A DNA stretch of 64,000 bases from Blautia liquoris (lineage in GTDB: Bacteria > Bacillota > Clostridia > Lachnospirales > Lachnospiraceae). The DNA lies in NCBI RefSeq assembly GCF_015159595.1, contig NZ_CP063304.1:2728001-2792000 (forward strand), in the 5' to 3' direction. Below the pieces are notes generated by a model. The model was not told the DNA's origin. It did no database searches and saw only the letters and a program-made list of their open reading frames with translations. Both the position numbers and the translations under genes were made by a program. This document shows, piece after piece, positions 44,492 to 53,218 of this stretch. Numbering within the stretch: position 1 is the stretch's first letter; each line of letters opens with the position of its first letter.

Positions 44492-45790
44492 TTACTCTAA
44501 AAGTTCCGAATATTTTGTATCTAAATCTGCAAGCGTCTGCTTTTCATCCGTAATTCCAGAGAAGTATCCCTGAATTGCAGGACCTATCAGATCATTCGCT
44601 CCGGACTCCAGCTGCAGATAAACCCATGGTTTGATCTGATTATCTCTCATGTATTGATTGTAATCATCAAGATATGGATAGGACAATTTTGAATCGCAAT
44701 CCATGGGTGCTACTGAACTTCCCATTGTATTTCTTGTATAACTACCCCATCCATTTTCAGGATCATTCAAAAACTTTAAAACTTCTTTTACTTCATCCGG
44801 ATGTTTTGTGTTTTTATTTACGACCACGCAGATCCCTACATCAACATCCAGTTTTGCATCCTGAGGGTCATCCGTCAAAGGTACTGCGAACAAACCTGCC
44901 TTTAAATTGGGATCAATACTTTCAGCGTTTAATAGAGAAAACTCTCCTGTCAGAATCATGGCTGCTTCTCCTGAAGCAAACGCATTAAACCCTGAAGTTG
45001 AATCCGCGTCCATATAATTGCTCCCTGAATTTTCTTTCATCAAATCCATAAACTCAAATTCTCTGTCAGAATTTTTATTCTTAAAGCTTCCTTTTCCTTC
45101 ATTCATATCATTGATCCATGTCTTATAATCCCCAACTGCAGTTCCCTGAAGGCAACTGAACAGATGATTCAAAGTCCAGCTTTCCTGATAAGTTGCAGCA
45201 AAAGGCGTAATATTTTTTTCATTTAACTTCGCACATACATCCTTTAATTCTGAAAATGTTTCCGGTACTTCGGTAATTCCCGCCTTCTCAAATAAATCCT
45301 GGTTATAGAATATTCCGAGCATTTCAATTTCCAAGGGATATGCATACACCTTTCCCTCATAGCTAGATGCTTCCTTTGCAAAATCATAGATTTCAGGTAT
45401 AAAGTCCTGATCGCTTAAATCCATAATTCTATCATTCTTAGCAAATTCCTGAACTTGTGAATATGGATTGAGCCAAAATAAATCAGGCAAGTCATCTGAT
45501 GCCACCTTTGCGCCCAAAAACTGATTATAATCTCCGGTCTGCATCTCTACATCGAATTCAATATTATCATGCGCAGCGTTAAAAGCTTCCGCAGCCTTTT
45601 TATGATTCTCCGCTGCTCCAGATCCCCACACTGCCATCTTCACAGGTGTTTTCCCTGATTTATCCGACATACTTTCTTTCGATCTTGATTTCTCTGAGTT
45701 TTGGCTGGATTTCCCATCAACACTTCCACAAGCAAACAGAGTTGCGCTCATTGTCACCATAAGCAGAAGACTTATTATTTTCTTTTTCAT
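44492..45790 (-). CDS. Sugar ABC transporter substrate-binding lipoprotein
   Basis: A 432-residue CUT1 binding protein. Start at 45790 (MKKKIISLL) is chosen over 45820 because GGGAGG lies 8 bp before it. Signal MKKKIISLLLMVTMSATLFA precedes lipobox Cys21. The binding domain begins VKMAVWGSGAAENHKKAAEA. First gene of the operon continuing with two permeases, MBL-fold hydrolase, sensor and regulator. Confidence 0.9.
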   Translation of the reverse strand: MKKKIISLLLMVTMSATLFACGSVDGKSSQNSEKSRSKESMSDKSGKTPVKMAVWGSGAAENHKKAAEAFNAAHDNIEFDVEMQTGDYNQFLGAKVASDDLPDLFWLNPYSQVQEFAKNDRIMDLSDQDFIPEIYDFAKEASSYEGKVYAYPLEIEMLGIFYNQDLFEKAGITEVPETFSELKDVCAKLNEKNITPFAATYQESWTLNHLFSCLQGTAVGDYKTWINDMNEGKGSFKNKNSDREFEFMDLMKENSGSNYMDADSTSGFNAFASGEAAMILTGEFSLLNAESIDPNLKAGLFAVPLTDDPQDAKLDVDVGICVVVNKNTKHPDEVKEVLKFLNDPENGWGSYTRNTMGSSVAPMDCDSKLSYPYLDDYNQYMRDNQIKPWVYLQLESGANDLIGPAIQGYFSGITDEKQTLADLDTKYSELLE

Positions 45791-45930
45791 ACAAATAATC
45801 CTCCCGATAATAAAAAACATCTCATTGTGTATAAGAAGTACTTCTTTATACTATTTATCTTAACATCCATCCTGTCTTCCTGCCCAGACTAAAAAAATTG
45901 ACATTCACTATTGAAAATTTGACATTTAAA

Positions 45931-45968
45931 AGAACCACGATAAAGTTATCCAGTTTTATCGTGATTCT
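45931..45968 (-). terminator. Terminator after the MATE gene
   Basis: Arms AGAACCACGATAAA (45931-45944) and TTTATCGTGATTCT (45955-45968), 14 bp with one mismatch, followed on the minus strand by a TTTTAAA tract. It starts 28 bp after the MATE stop and closes the bicupin/MATE transcript. Confidence 0.7.
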
Positions 45969-45995
45969 TCTTCGGTTTATAGTGGGTATGTTCGT

Positions 45996-47393
45996 TTATT
46001 CCAGAAATGGCCGTGACCTTCTTTCCAAATCCCGAATATTTTTATTGTAAGGAATTGCAACGACCGGCAAAGTCACAAGCCATGCCAGCACCGTTGCCAG
46101 ATAATATGCATATTCACCGATATAAATAGACAGGACAAAGATCGAGAAGGCTCGTGCCGCAAGTTGCAGAAAAGCTGCGTACATTGGATATTTCGGATGG
46201 CCCAGAGTCTGAATTGCGACTCGGTATAAGTACATTGGTGTCATTATAAACATGCCTAATGTTGTCACTCGCACATTTGTAACTGTAACACGCAGCGTCT
46301 GATCATATAGTTCATCTGTCCGCAAGAGGAAAATGTTCGCCAACTGTGGTGCAAAAATCTGTACAAAAATGTTTAGAACTGCCGTGATGATTAAAGCCAC
46401 CAAGATAATCTGATATACGCCTTTTTTAACTCTTTTGATCTTGCCGGCACCCAAGTTCTGTCCGATAAATACGGAAAGTCCAGTCTGGATCGCCATAATT
46501 ACAGATTCCAGTAAAGTAAAAATCTTCGTCGCCGAGGAAACACCGGCCGTAAAAAAGGGACCGATTGCATTCACCTGACTAGATACGAGACTTCCGCCTA
46601 AGGAAATCACCGCACTGTTGACCAGCATTGGAAGCCAAAGTTCTGCAATTTGCCGCATCAGTTTCTGTTCAAGTTTCCAATCAGATCGCTGTCGAGGGAA
46701 CATCGAGCTTTTGCAAAGTGGCACTAGAGCAATCAACATCGCCATGAACTGTGCAATAACAGTTGCAATGGCACCGCCTTTGACACCCCAGCCAAAGCCC
46801 ACAATAAACAACAGATCCAAACCGACATTAATGATAGTCGAGGTACTGATGGCATAAAGAGTAATCTTACTGTTTCCAATCCCACGCAATAGTGCGACAG
46901 CAACATTATAGATGAAAATAAACGGAATGCCCAGAAATATTATGAAAAAGTAATCTCGCGTCATCGCTAGAATCTCTGAGGGTACTTTAAATATTTGGAA
47001 AATTAGTTTCAAATTGCTTTCGACTAGGATTGTCAATGTAAGTGCAAGAATAAGAGTAAGTGTTCCAGCGTTCCCGACGATTTTTTTAAGTCGGTCACGA
47101 TTGTCTTTTCCAACATTATAAGAAACCAGAATGCTGAGTGTACTCGATAAATCCCGGGCAATAGCATTGAAGAGCCAGATAACCCAAGAACAACTGTTAA
47201 CCGCTGCCAGAGCCTGAATATTAATAAATTTTCCGACAATAACAGCGTCGGTAATATAATACAATTGCTGGAAAATATTCCCGAACACCAACGGCAGGGA
47301 AAAGAGCATTACCAGTTTCACTGGCTTGCCTGTAAGCATATCAATGTCCTGTTTCCATTTGGATTTCCCGATACTAATCTTTTTCTCTAACAC
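45996..47393 (-). CDS. MATE-family multidrug/metabolite exporter
   Basis: A 465-residue exporter with 12 predicted helices. MLTGKPVKLVMLFSLPLVFG opens the first helix and QQLYYITDAVIVGKFI follows, the standard DinF/NorM-type beginning. The start is taken as GTG at 47393, preceded by TTAGGAGAAAA; the open frame extends to 47450 through a hairpin. MATE proteins couple drug or metabolite export to Na+ or H+. It is last in a run of three bicupin genes and may export a product or toxic intermediate, though simple adjacency is possible. Confidence 0.87.
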   Translation of the reverse strand: MLEKKISIGKSKWKQDIDMLTGKPVKLVMLFSLPLVFGNIFQQLYYITDAVIVGKFINIQALAAVNSCSWVIWLFNAIARDLSSTLSILVSYNVGKDNRDRLKKIVGNAGTLTLILALTLTILVESNLKLIFQIFKVPSEILAMTRDYFFIIFLGIPFIFIYNVAVALLRGIGNSKITLYAISTSTIINVGLDLLFIVGFGWGVKGGAIATVIAQFMAMLIALVPLCKSSMFPRQRSDWKLEQKLMRQIAELWLPMLVNSAVISLGGSLVSSQVNAIGPFFTAGVSSATKIFTLLESVIMAIQTGLSVFIGQNLGAGKIKRVKKGVYQIILVALIITAVLNIFVQIFAPQLANIFLLRTDELYDQTLRVTVTNVRVTTLGMFIMTPMYLYRVAIQTLGHPKYPMYAAFLQLAARAFSIFVLSIYIGEYAYYLATVLAWLVTLPVVAIPYNKNIRDLERRSRPFLE

Positions 47394-47413
47394 TTGTTTT
47401 CTCCTAAAATCAA

Positions 47414-47451
47414 GTTGCCTTAGCGCACCTTTAACGGCACGCAAAGGCAAC
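47414..47451 (-). other. Hairpin in front of the MATE gene
   Basis: Arms GTTGCCTTAGCG (47414-47425) and CGCAAAGGCAAC (47440-47451), 12 bp with one mismatch. It lies between the third bicupin stop (47507) and the MATE ribosome site (about 47400), so it could be a partial terminator or an attenuator that lowers MATE expression relative to the cupins. Confidence 0.5.
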
Positions 47452-47506
47452 CTGATATATTTGAATTGACTCTTTACTTTCGCACTAGTATTACACTAAC
47501 TACATA

Positions 47507-48280
47507 TTACATCTTATCCATTGCCTTTTCATCCGCATAATGTTCAAACCAGATATAGTAAACCTCTTTATCCGGATCTGCCACCAAATCATGATCAGCA
47601 CCAGCTGGTATAAAGCTCCAATCACCGGCCTGCTGTGAAACAGTTTCCATATTGTTCTTTGCTTTATAACCGACACTCATATGAAAGTCTGATGCCCCTA
47701 CGCAATAGTTCCACTGATGAACCTTGGGATGCCCGGCTTCGACCGTTCCCTCACCAATGGCCCGGGTTGTCCCCAGAATCACACGGCCCATCCATTTGGG
47801 GCAGAGAATCATCCGTGCTTCAGTGTTTGGTCCTTTACAATCCTGAATATATTGTATGCATTCACTGTGCAGGCGGAAATACGGAAGACGAATATGCCAT
47901 CTATTAAACGCCGCCATATCACTCTGGTTCATTTCAACAATATTTAATACAAACTCCATGTCCTCAATCGCATGAATCTCATATTCTTCTTTCTCCATGT
48001 AGGGTACATAGAATGCCACTTCTGTAATTTGATGCTTACCGTCGCAATCAATTAGTTCCCCTTGCCCTTTGCCAAAGAATATAATTACACTCTTATCGCT
48101 AAAGAGTTCCGGAGAAATTCGATGTCCTGCTTTTAAGAAACATTTATAACTGGTAATACCGTCTTTATAGATCCCTGGTAAAAGCTCTGCTTTTGCAAAA
48201 CCATTATCATCGAACTGAGCCCGGGCAGCTATATCTGATGCTTTATCAACATAAAAATTCTTTAAATATTTTTGTTCCAT
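47507..48280 (-). CDS. Bicupin protein, tandem paralogue 3
   Basis: A 257-residue cytoplasmic protein with two cupin halves. The N-half has VIIFFGKGQGEL and YEIHAIEDMEFVLNIVEM. The C-half has IGEGTVEAGHPKVHQWNYC and GDWSFIPAGADHDLVA, where Glu, two His and a downstream His could bind a metal. It is clearly paralogous to the two upstream genes and is the most divergent of the three by eye (QDCKGPNT against NTTSW). Function unknown; sugar-acid isomerase or dioxygenase-like chemistry is possible. GGAAGA precedes the start, 35 bp after the previous gene. Confidence 0.7.
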   Translation of the reverse strand: MEQKYLKNFYVDKASDIAARAQFDDNGFAKAELLPGIYKDGITSYKCFLKAGHRISPELFSDKSVIIFFGKGQGELIDCDGKHQITEVAFYVPYMEKEEYEIHAIEDMEFVLNIVEMNQSDMAAFNRWHIRLPYFRLHSECIQYIQDCKGPNTEARMILCPKWMGRVILGTTRAIGEGTVEAGHPKVHQWNYCVGASDFHMSVGYKAKNNMETVSQQAGDWSFIPAGADHDLVADPDKEVYYIWFEHYADEKAMDKM

Positions 48281-48315
48281 ATTATTATCTTCCTTTCTTA
48301 TTCAGATGCTTCTGT

Positions 48316-49092
48316 CTAATGTTTCAGTACATCGATAAGTTTCTCATCTTTAGCCAGTGTAATCATAAAATCACGTTCTCTGGTATAATGTTCATACCAA
48401 ACATAAAACACCTCATTTCCCGAGTCGGCCACCAGACTATGGTCAGGTCCCGCTGGAACAAAACTAAAATCGCCCCCCTTCTGAACAATTGGTGCCTGAT
48501 GATCAATACTTAGGTTAAATTCTGATTTTCCAACACTATAATTCCATTGCGCAACCGCTGGATGCCCTTTTTCATCTGTGCCTTCACCTACAGCCCTGAC
48601 GACACCCATGAGTACTCTGCCAAGTTGTCCGGCACCTATAATCAGCCATGAAGTGGTATTCATACCTTTGCAGTCCTGATCGTAAATCTGTCCATCCGTG
48701 TATTTACGAAAAAAAGGCAGATGAATATGACTGTGTTCAAACTTCTCCCGATCCCATTGATTCATTTCGACAACACTCATAATAAATTCCATATCATCAG
48801 TTGCATGAATCGTAAATGAATCGTGATCGAAATCCGGCACATAGAATGATAGCTCTGTAATATTATGGGCTTCCTGCGAGTTTGTCACATAGCCACGCCC
48901 TTTGCCAAATATATACACCACTGTTTCGTTTTGATATAATTGGGGTCTCGTCTCACTGTTAGCTTTTAGGAAACACTTATAATTACGTATCCCGCCATCA
49001 TAGCTTCCTGCCAACACTTCTTCCATATAAAAGCCATCAACATCATATTCGACATCAATATCTTCATTCCTTACGATATAATAATCTTTCAT
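48316..49092 (-). CDS. Bicupin protein, tandem paralogue 2
   Basis: A 258-residue protein with the same two-cupin layout. N-half: YNGFYMEEVLAGSYDGG-type opening (here DGFYMEEVLAGSYDGG), VVYIFGKGRGYV and IHATDDMEFIMSVVEM. C-half: VVRAVGEGTDEKGHPAVAQW and GDFSFVPAGPDHSLVA, then FYVWYEHY. Compared with paralogue 3 it has AQWNY in place of HQWNY, losing one potential metal ligand. Co-transcribed with both neighbours (gaps of 18 and 35 bp). No known activity can be assigned. Confidence 0.7.
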   Translation of the reverse strand: MKDYYIVRNEDIDVEYDVDGFYMEEVLAGSYDGGIRNYKCFLKANSETRPQLYQNETVVYIFGKGRGYVTNSQEAHNITELSFYVPDFDHDSFTIHATDDMEFIMSVVEMNQWDREKFEHSHIHLPFFRKYTDGQIYDQDCKGMNTTSWLIIGAGQLGRVLMGVVRAVGEGTDEKGHPAVAQWNYSVGKSEFNLSIDHQAPIVQKGGDFSFVPAGPDHSLVADSGNEVFYVWYEHYTRERDFMITLAKDEKLIDVLKH

Positions 49093-49110
49093 TTGAACGC
49101 CTTCTTCCTA

Positions 49111-49872
49111 TTATTCCATTTCGCCTTTCGCCAGCTTTACAATATAGTCCCCTGCTCCTCTGCTATACTGTTCATACCACACGTAAAATACTTCCTGTCC
49201 CGATTTAGCCATTAAACTGTGATCTGGACCTGCCGGGATAAAACTCCAATCACCAGATTTGGTCTGCGTACTTTCTCCGTCTACAGTGAGCTCAAAATCA
49301 GCATTCCCCAGGCAATAATTCCATTGATGAACAGCCGGATGCCCTTTTTCATCGGTACCTTCACCAACAGCACGAACAACACCTATGATAACGTGTCCTA
49401 GCTGTTTTGGATTGAGCACATGCCAGGATGTTGTATTTGCTCCTTTGCAGTCCTGATCATATCGGACACATTGACTAAGCGAACGAAAATAAGGCAAACG
49501 AATATGAGAATGCTGATAATCGTCCCAATCATAATCATCCATCGTCACAACTGATTTGACAAACTCCATATCCTCAAAAGCATGTATACGATAAGGATTC
49601 TGATCAAAATTCGGAAAATAAAAACTTACTTTTTCCTCAATATTATGCACCTTGTCACAATCGGCGACATAGCCGCTTCCTTTTCCGAACATGTAAATGA
49701 CAACTTTGTCCTTGCTTAGTTCCGGTTTGATCTCGCTTCCAGCCTTTAAAAAGCCCTTATAATTTCGGACACTTCCATCATGACTATCAGCTAAAAGCTC
49801 AGTAATGGCAAACCCTCGTGCATCGTACTGTTTTTCAATTTCCGCTGCCCGAGCAATATAAAACTGACTCAT
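49111..49872 (-). CDS. Bicupin protein, tandem paralogue 1
   Basis: A 253-residue protein; the frame is open upstream inside the binding-protein gene, but the ATG at 49872 (MSQFYIARAAEIE) follows GGGAGGTAAG. Motifs: VVIYMFGKGSGYV, YRIHAFEDMEFVKSVVTM, YDQDCKGANTTSW, VVRAVGEGTDEKGHPAVHQW and GDWSFIPAGPDHSLMA. It keeps the full HP..HQW set. It starts 31 bp after the binding-protein stop, so it is first of three cupins in the operon. Function unknown. Confidence 0.7.
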   Translation of the reverse strand: MSQFYIARAAEIEKQYDARGFAITELLADSHDGSVRNYKGFLKAGSEIKPELSKDKVVIYMFGKGSGYVADCDKVHNIEEKVSFYFPNFDQNPYRIHAFEDMEFVKSVVTMDDYDWDDYQHSHIRLPYFRSLSQCVRYDQDCKGANTTSWHVLNPKQLGHVIIGVVRAVGEGTDEKGHPAVHQWNYCLGNADFELTVDGESTQTKSGDWSFIPAGPDHSLMAKSGQEVFYVWYEQYSRGAGDYIVKLAKGEME

Positions 49873-49903
49873 TTTACTTACCTCCCGCTTAATTAATGAT
49901 ATC

Positions 49904-51274
49904 TTAACCGTAAATCCCGTCCTTGTAATCGTTAAAGATCTGCTGATAACGTTGCAGGAAATCTTTACGCGAAGATACACCAGAAACATACTTCGCCCAG
50001 TTCTCTTCCATATCCGTATAAATCGAAGACGGCATATACACATATACATTCTCTACACCCTTACCGGCTTTTACTAATTCAACAACATCTTTGGCAATGG
50101 CCGGCATTTTATCTGAAACCTCCAGACTTTCAATTGCTGTCGGACTTCCCATGGTTTCCTGATGCCATATTCTCGCATCTTCGGATGAAGCAAGATAGCT
50201 GGCAAAATCTTTCGTACAAGCAACAACGTTTGGATCATCATTTTTTGTAACACTGATAGCAATGGAAGCAATAGCCATTTTATTCTTGTCGGCATCATTT
50301 GAAACTGGAAGAATATCCTGTTTCACATAATCAAGCATCTTCGGATTGGAGTTCTGGATATTCGGGGTTTCATAAGATCCTTCACCAACCAACATTGCAC
50401 ACTCCTCAGCAAAGAAAGCATTCCTGCAAGTCCACTTATCAGCCGAAACTGCACCCTCCTGAGCAAAGGGCATTAATATATCTTCATATGTATCCAGCAA
50501 TTCAGCCATCTCCGGATCTTTATCCAAGCCAACATCTTCACCATTCAATAATTTATCGAGCGTCTCTTTACCGCCATCTTCTTTATTCAATAACCAGTAA
50601 TTCCCAACGTTGTTAAACAGGTTTAAATAGGTTTCCGCCCAAGGCATCATAAAGGGCTGAACACCTTTTGCCTTCAGATCTTTGCAATACTGCAGCAGTT
50701 CATCCCTAGTCTGCGGGGTGTGGTCCCAACCAGTCTCTTTCAAAATACGGGTATTGTAAAGAATCCCTGTGCCCTCAATGACCACTGGTAACACCTGCAT
50801 GCCATAGTCTCCATTCGTTCCATTGGCGATCTGCTCTTTGGTCAGGAGATTATATGCTTCACAACCAGTGCTTAGATCTTCACAATACTGCCACCAACTT
50901 TCACGGCGAATACCGTACCCCAGCGTTATGATATTCGGCAGTTCCCCCGCAGAAAGCGCCGAGACCAATAAATCCTCATATTTATCTGAGCTGGGGAAGG
51001 TTGCGGTAATCTCGCCAATTTCCGGATGATCTGCTTTGTAAGAATCAACCAAAACATCAAAGTTGTCGGTCCATTGTCCCAAAGGCAACATTACTGTCAG
51101 ATCGATGGAACCCGCCGGAAGTTTTTTGATATCGGTGCTCTCCGATTTCACATTGCTTTTAACGACAGTTGTCTGCTTCTTTCCGTCATCCTTGTCAGAT
51201 GAACCACATCCGCCAAAAGCAGAAACTGCCATAAGCATTGTCATTAATAATGCTATAGTTTTGATTTTCTTCAT
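49904..51274 (-). CDS. Sugar ABC transporter substrate-binding lipoprotein
   Basis: A 456-residue CUT1 binding protein. Signal MKKIKTIALLMTMLMAVSAFGG precedes lipobox Cys23. The binding domain starts IDLTVMLPLGQWTDNFDVLV, with ITLGYGIRRESWWQYCEDLS near 120. GAAAGGTGTT lies before the ATG. Here the binding-protein gene is third, after the two permeases, whereas the other four clusters place it first. It leads into the three bicupins. Confidence 0.9.
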   Translation of the reverse strand: MKKIKTIALLMTMLMAVSAFGGCGSSDKDDGKKQTTVVKSNVKSESTDIKKLPAGSIDLTVMLPLGQWTDNFDVLVDSYKADHPEIGEITATFPSSDKYEDLLVSALSAGELPNIITLGYGIRRESWWQYCEDLSTGCEAYNLLTKEQIANGTNGDYGMQVLPVVIEGTGILYNTRILKETGWDHTPQTRDELLQYCKDLKAKGVQPFMMPWAETYLNLFNNVGNYWLLNKEDGGKETLDKLLNGEDVGLDKDPEMAELLDTYEDILMPFAQEGAVSADKWTCRNAFFAEECAMLVGEGSYETPNIQNSNPKMLDYVKQDILPVSNDADKNKMAIASIAISVTKNDDPNVVACTKDFASYLASSEDARIWHQETMGSPTAIESLEVSDKMPAIAKDVVELVKAGKGVENVYVYMPSSIYTDMEENWAKYVSGVSSRKDFLQRYQQIFNDYKDGIYG

Positions 51275-51343
51275 AACACCTTTCTCCTTTCATATGTCCC
51301 TTTTATTTATTATAAATTTGATTACTCAAAATTATAATCTTTG

Positions 51344-52174
51344 CTACCCCTTGACTGCCCCTACGGTAACACTGCTGAGTACCTGTTTCTGTGCGGCAAT
51401 AAAGAAAATGAACAATGGCAGGATTGATAACGTAACCGCCGCAACCGCCACATCCCAAGAAAACAGTGCTTCATTGAATAAGGACATCATTGCGATTTGG
51501 ATCGTCCGCTTCTGCGGTTTAGTCAGAATAAACTGAGTCATCAGATAGTTATTCCAGTACTTCAGCACCTCCAACGACACGATGGTAAAAGTTGTACCTT
51601 TAGTCAGTGGAAACACAATCCGCCAGTAGAGAGTAAACGCAGAACAGCCATCTATAATAGCAGATTCTTCGATTTCCAAGGGTAGTACCTTGACCGCACC
51701 GGTTACCAAAAAAATCGACATCGGCAGAGAAAAAGTCCAATTACTGATAATAACCCCAAGAAAATGATTGCCCATATTAAGCACACCGATCATTTTCGCA
51801 AAAGTAATCATGATACACTGAAACGGTACACACATACCACAGAGAATCAGGCCAAAACATAGCTTAGTGAACCAGTTTCGATGGCGAGCAAGCCAATATC
51901 CGGTCATACCACTCAAAATGACTGTCCCAAGAGCAGAAAAGATGGTTATGATCAATGTATTGCCTAGCACTTTAGGATAATCCAGACGCTTCCATGCAGT
52001 CATAAAATTCTGCAAGGTTGGATTTTTAGGCAGCGCGGCAATGCTTTCAGTAATTTCTGCGTTTGGCTTAAAAGCATTCAAAACAGTAAAGTATAAGGGA
52101 ATCAGTACAACAAAACAACTGACCATAATAAACAGCAAGGAAAAAAAGATATTCACTCTTTGACTCTTCTTCAA
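51344..52174 (-). CDS. Carbohydrate ABC transporter permease, MalG type
   Basis: A 276-residue, six-helix permease with EAA loop EIEESAIIDGCSAFTLYWRI near 166-185 and C-terminus SSVTVGAVKG. It overlaps the MalF-type gene by 4 bp and is followed 69 bp later by the binding-protein gene. The operon continues into three bicupins and a MATE exporter. Confidence 0.9.
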   Translation of the reverse strand: MKKSQRVNIFFSLLFIMVSCFVVLIPLYFTVLNAFKPNAEITESIAALPKNPTLQNFMTAWKRLDYPKVLGNTLIITIFSALGTVILSGMTGYWLARHRNWFTKLCFGLILCGMCVPFQCIMITFAKMIGVLNMGNHFLGVIISNWTFSLPMSIFLVTGAVKVLPLEIEESAIIDGCSAFTLYWRIVFPLTKGTTFTIVSLEVLKYWNNYLMTQFILTKPQKRTIQIAMMSLFNEALFSWDVAVAAVTLSILPLFIFFIAAQKQVLSSVTVGAVKG

Positions 52175-53073
52175 GACAACTCCACCTCATTTCTAGAAGT
52201 AAGCTTCATCTGACCGAAAGAGATAATCACCAGAATCAAGACGAAAAGAACAGATTTAGCCGCTCCATATGCCATCTGGTTACTCCTGAAGGCAGTTGCA
52301 TAGATATTCATCATTACGCCCTCCGAAGTTCGATAGGGGTTACCGTTTGTAAGGGAGAGATTGGTATCATACAGCAGCATCGCCCAGTTAATAGCGATAA
52401 ATAAACACCGTGTTATTGTGCCCCGTAAAAGTGGAATTGTAATGGAACGCAACATCTGCCAACGAGTTGCGCCGTCAACGATAGCCGCCTCATAATAATC
52501 TTTGGATATTGCGGCAATACCAGAATTGTAAATAATCATCAGATATCCTGACAGTGACCAAATCATGACAATTACCAGTGCCCAGAAAGATGATTCCGGA
52601 GTTGTGAACCATTCCTGAGCGAACCACTTGATTCCACTCCATTTTCCAAACTGAACAAAAACGTTCTGGAAAATAAACCGCCACAGAAAGCCCAACACAA
52701 CACCCCCAATGATACGTGGTGCATAAATCAGTGCCCGCCAGAAATTCTTAAGGGGAATGTCACCAGACAAAACATAAGCCCAGGCGAAACCAATTAGGTT
52801 GGAAAACACTACAACCACAACGGAAAATTTAATTGTAAACCAGAAGGATGTCCAGTAGGTTTTATCTTTTAGCGATCTTGCATAATTTTGAATTCCAATG
52901 AACTTATAAGTCGGATTAATTCCATTCCAGTTTGTAAAAGAGTAAAATAATTCGCTCACTAATGGTATTAAAAACAGCAATGTGAATACCAACATAGCCG
53001 GTCCTATGAACAATGTATAATTACCAAAGTTTTTAATGTTCTTTTGAAATTTACTGGATTTTTCATTATTCAA
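52171..53073 (-). CDS. Carbohydrate ABC transporter permease, MalF type
   Basis: A 300-residue permease, first helix YTLFIGPAMLVFTLLFLIPL, EAA loop DYYEAAIVDGATRWQMLRSI near 203-222, then LTNGNPYRTSEGVMMNIYAT. First gene of the transporter/bicupin operon. The 145 bp before it hold an AT-rich promoter region (TATATAAT-like boxes around 53130-53150), where the YesN-like regulator encoded upstream presumably acts. Confidence 0.9.
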   Translation of the reverse strand: MNNEKSSKFQKNIKNFGNYTLFIGPAMLVFTLLFLIPLVSELFYSFTNWNGINPTYKFIGIQNYARSLKDKTYWTSFWFTIKFSVVVVVFSNLIGFAWAYVLSGDIPLKNFWRALIYAPRIIGGVVLGFLWRFIFQNVFVQFGKWSGIKWFAQEWFTTPESSFWALVIVMIWSLSGYLMIIYNSGIAAISKDYYEAAIVDGATRWQMLRSITIPLLRGTITRCLFIAINWAMLLYDTNLSLTNGNPYRTSEGVMMNIYATAFRSNQMAYGAAKSVLFVLILVIISFGQMKLTSRNEVELS

Positions 53074-53218
53074 TTAGATCTATCCCTCCTTCATAATTAT
53101 TGTGCTGATTTTATATGATATATACAAAGTACTTTTATATAATATACACAATACATCAAGAAGAGTTTTTACAAAACATATTTTTTTGACATAAAGGGGG
53201 ATTATTTCGACCTCTTAT

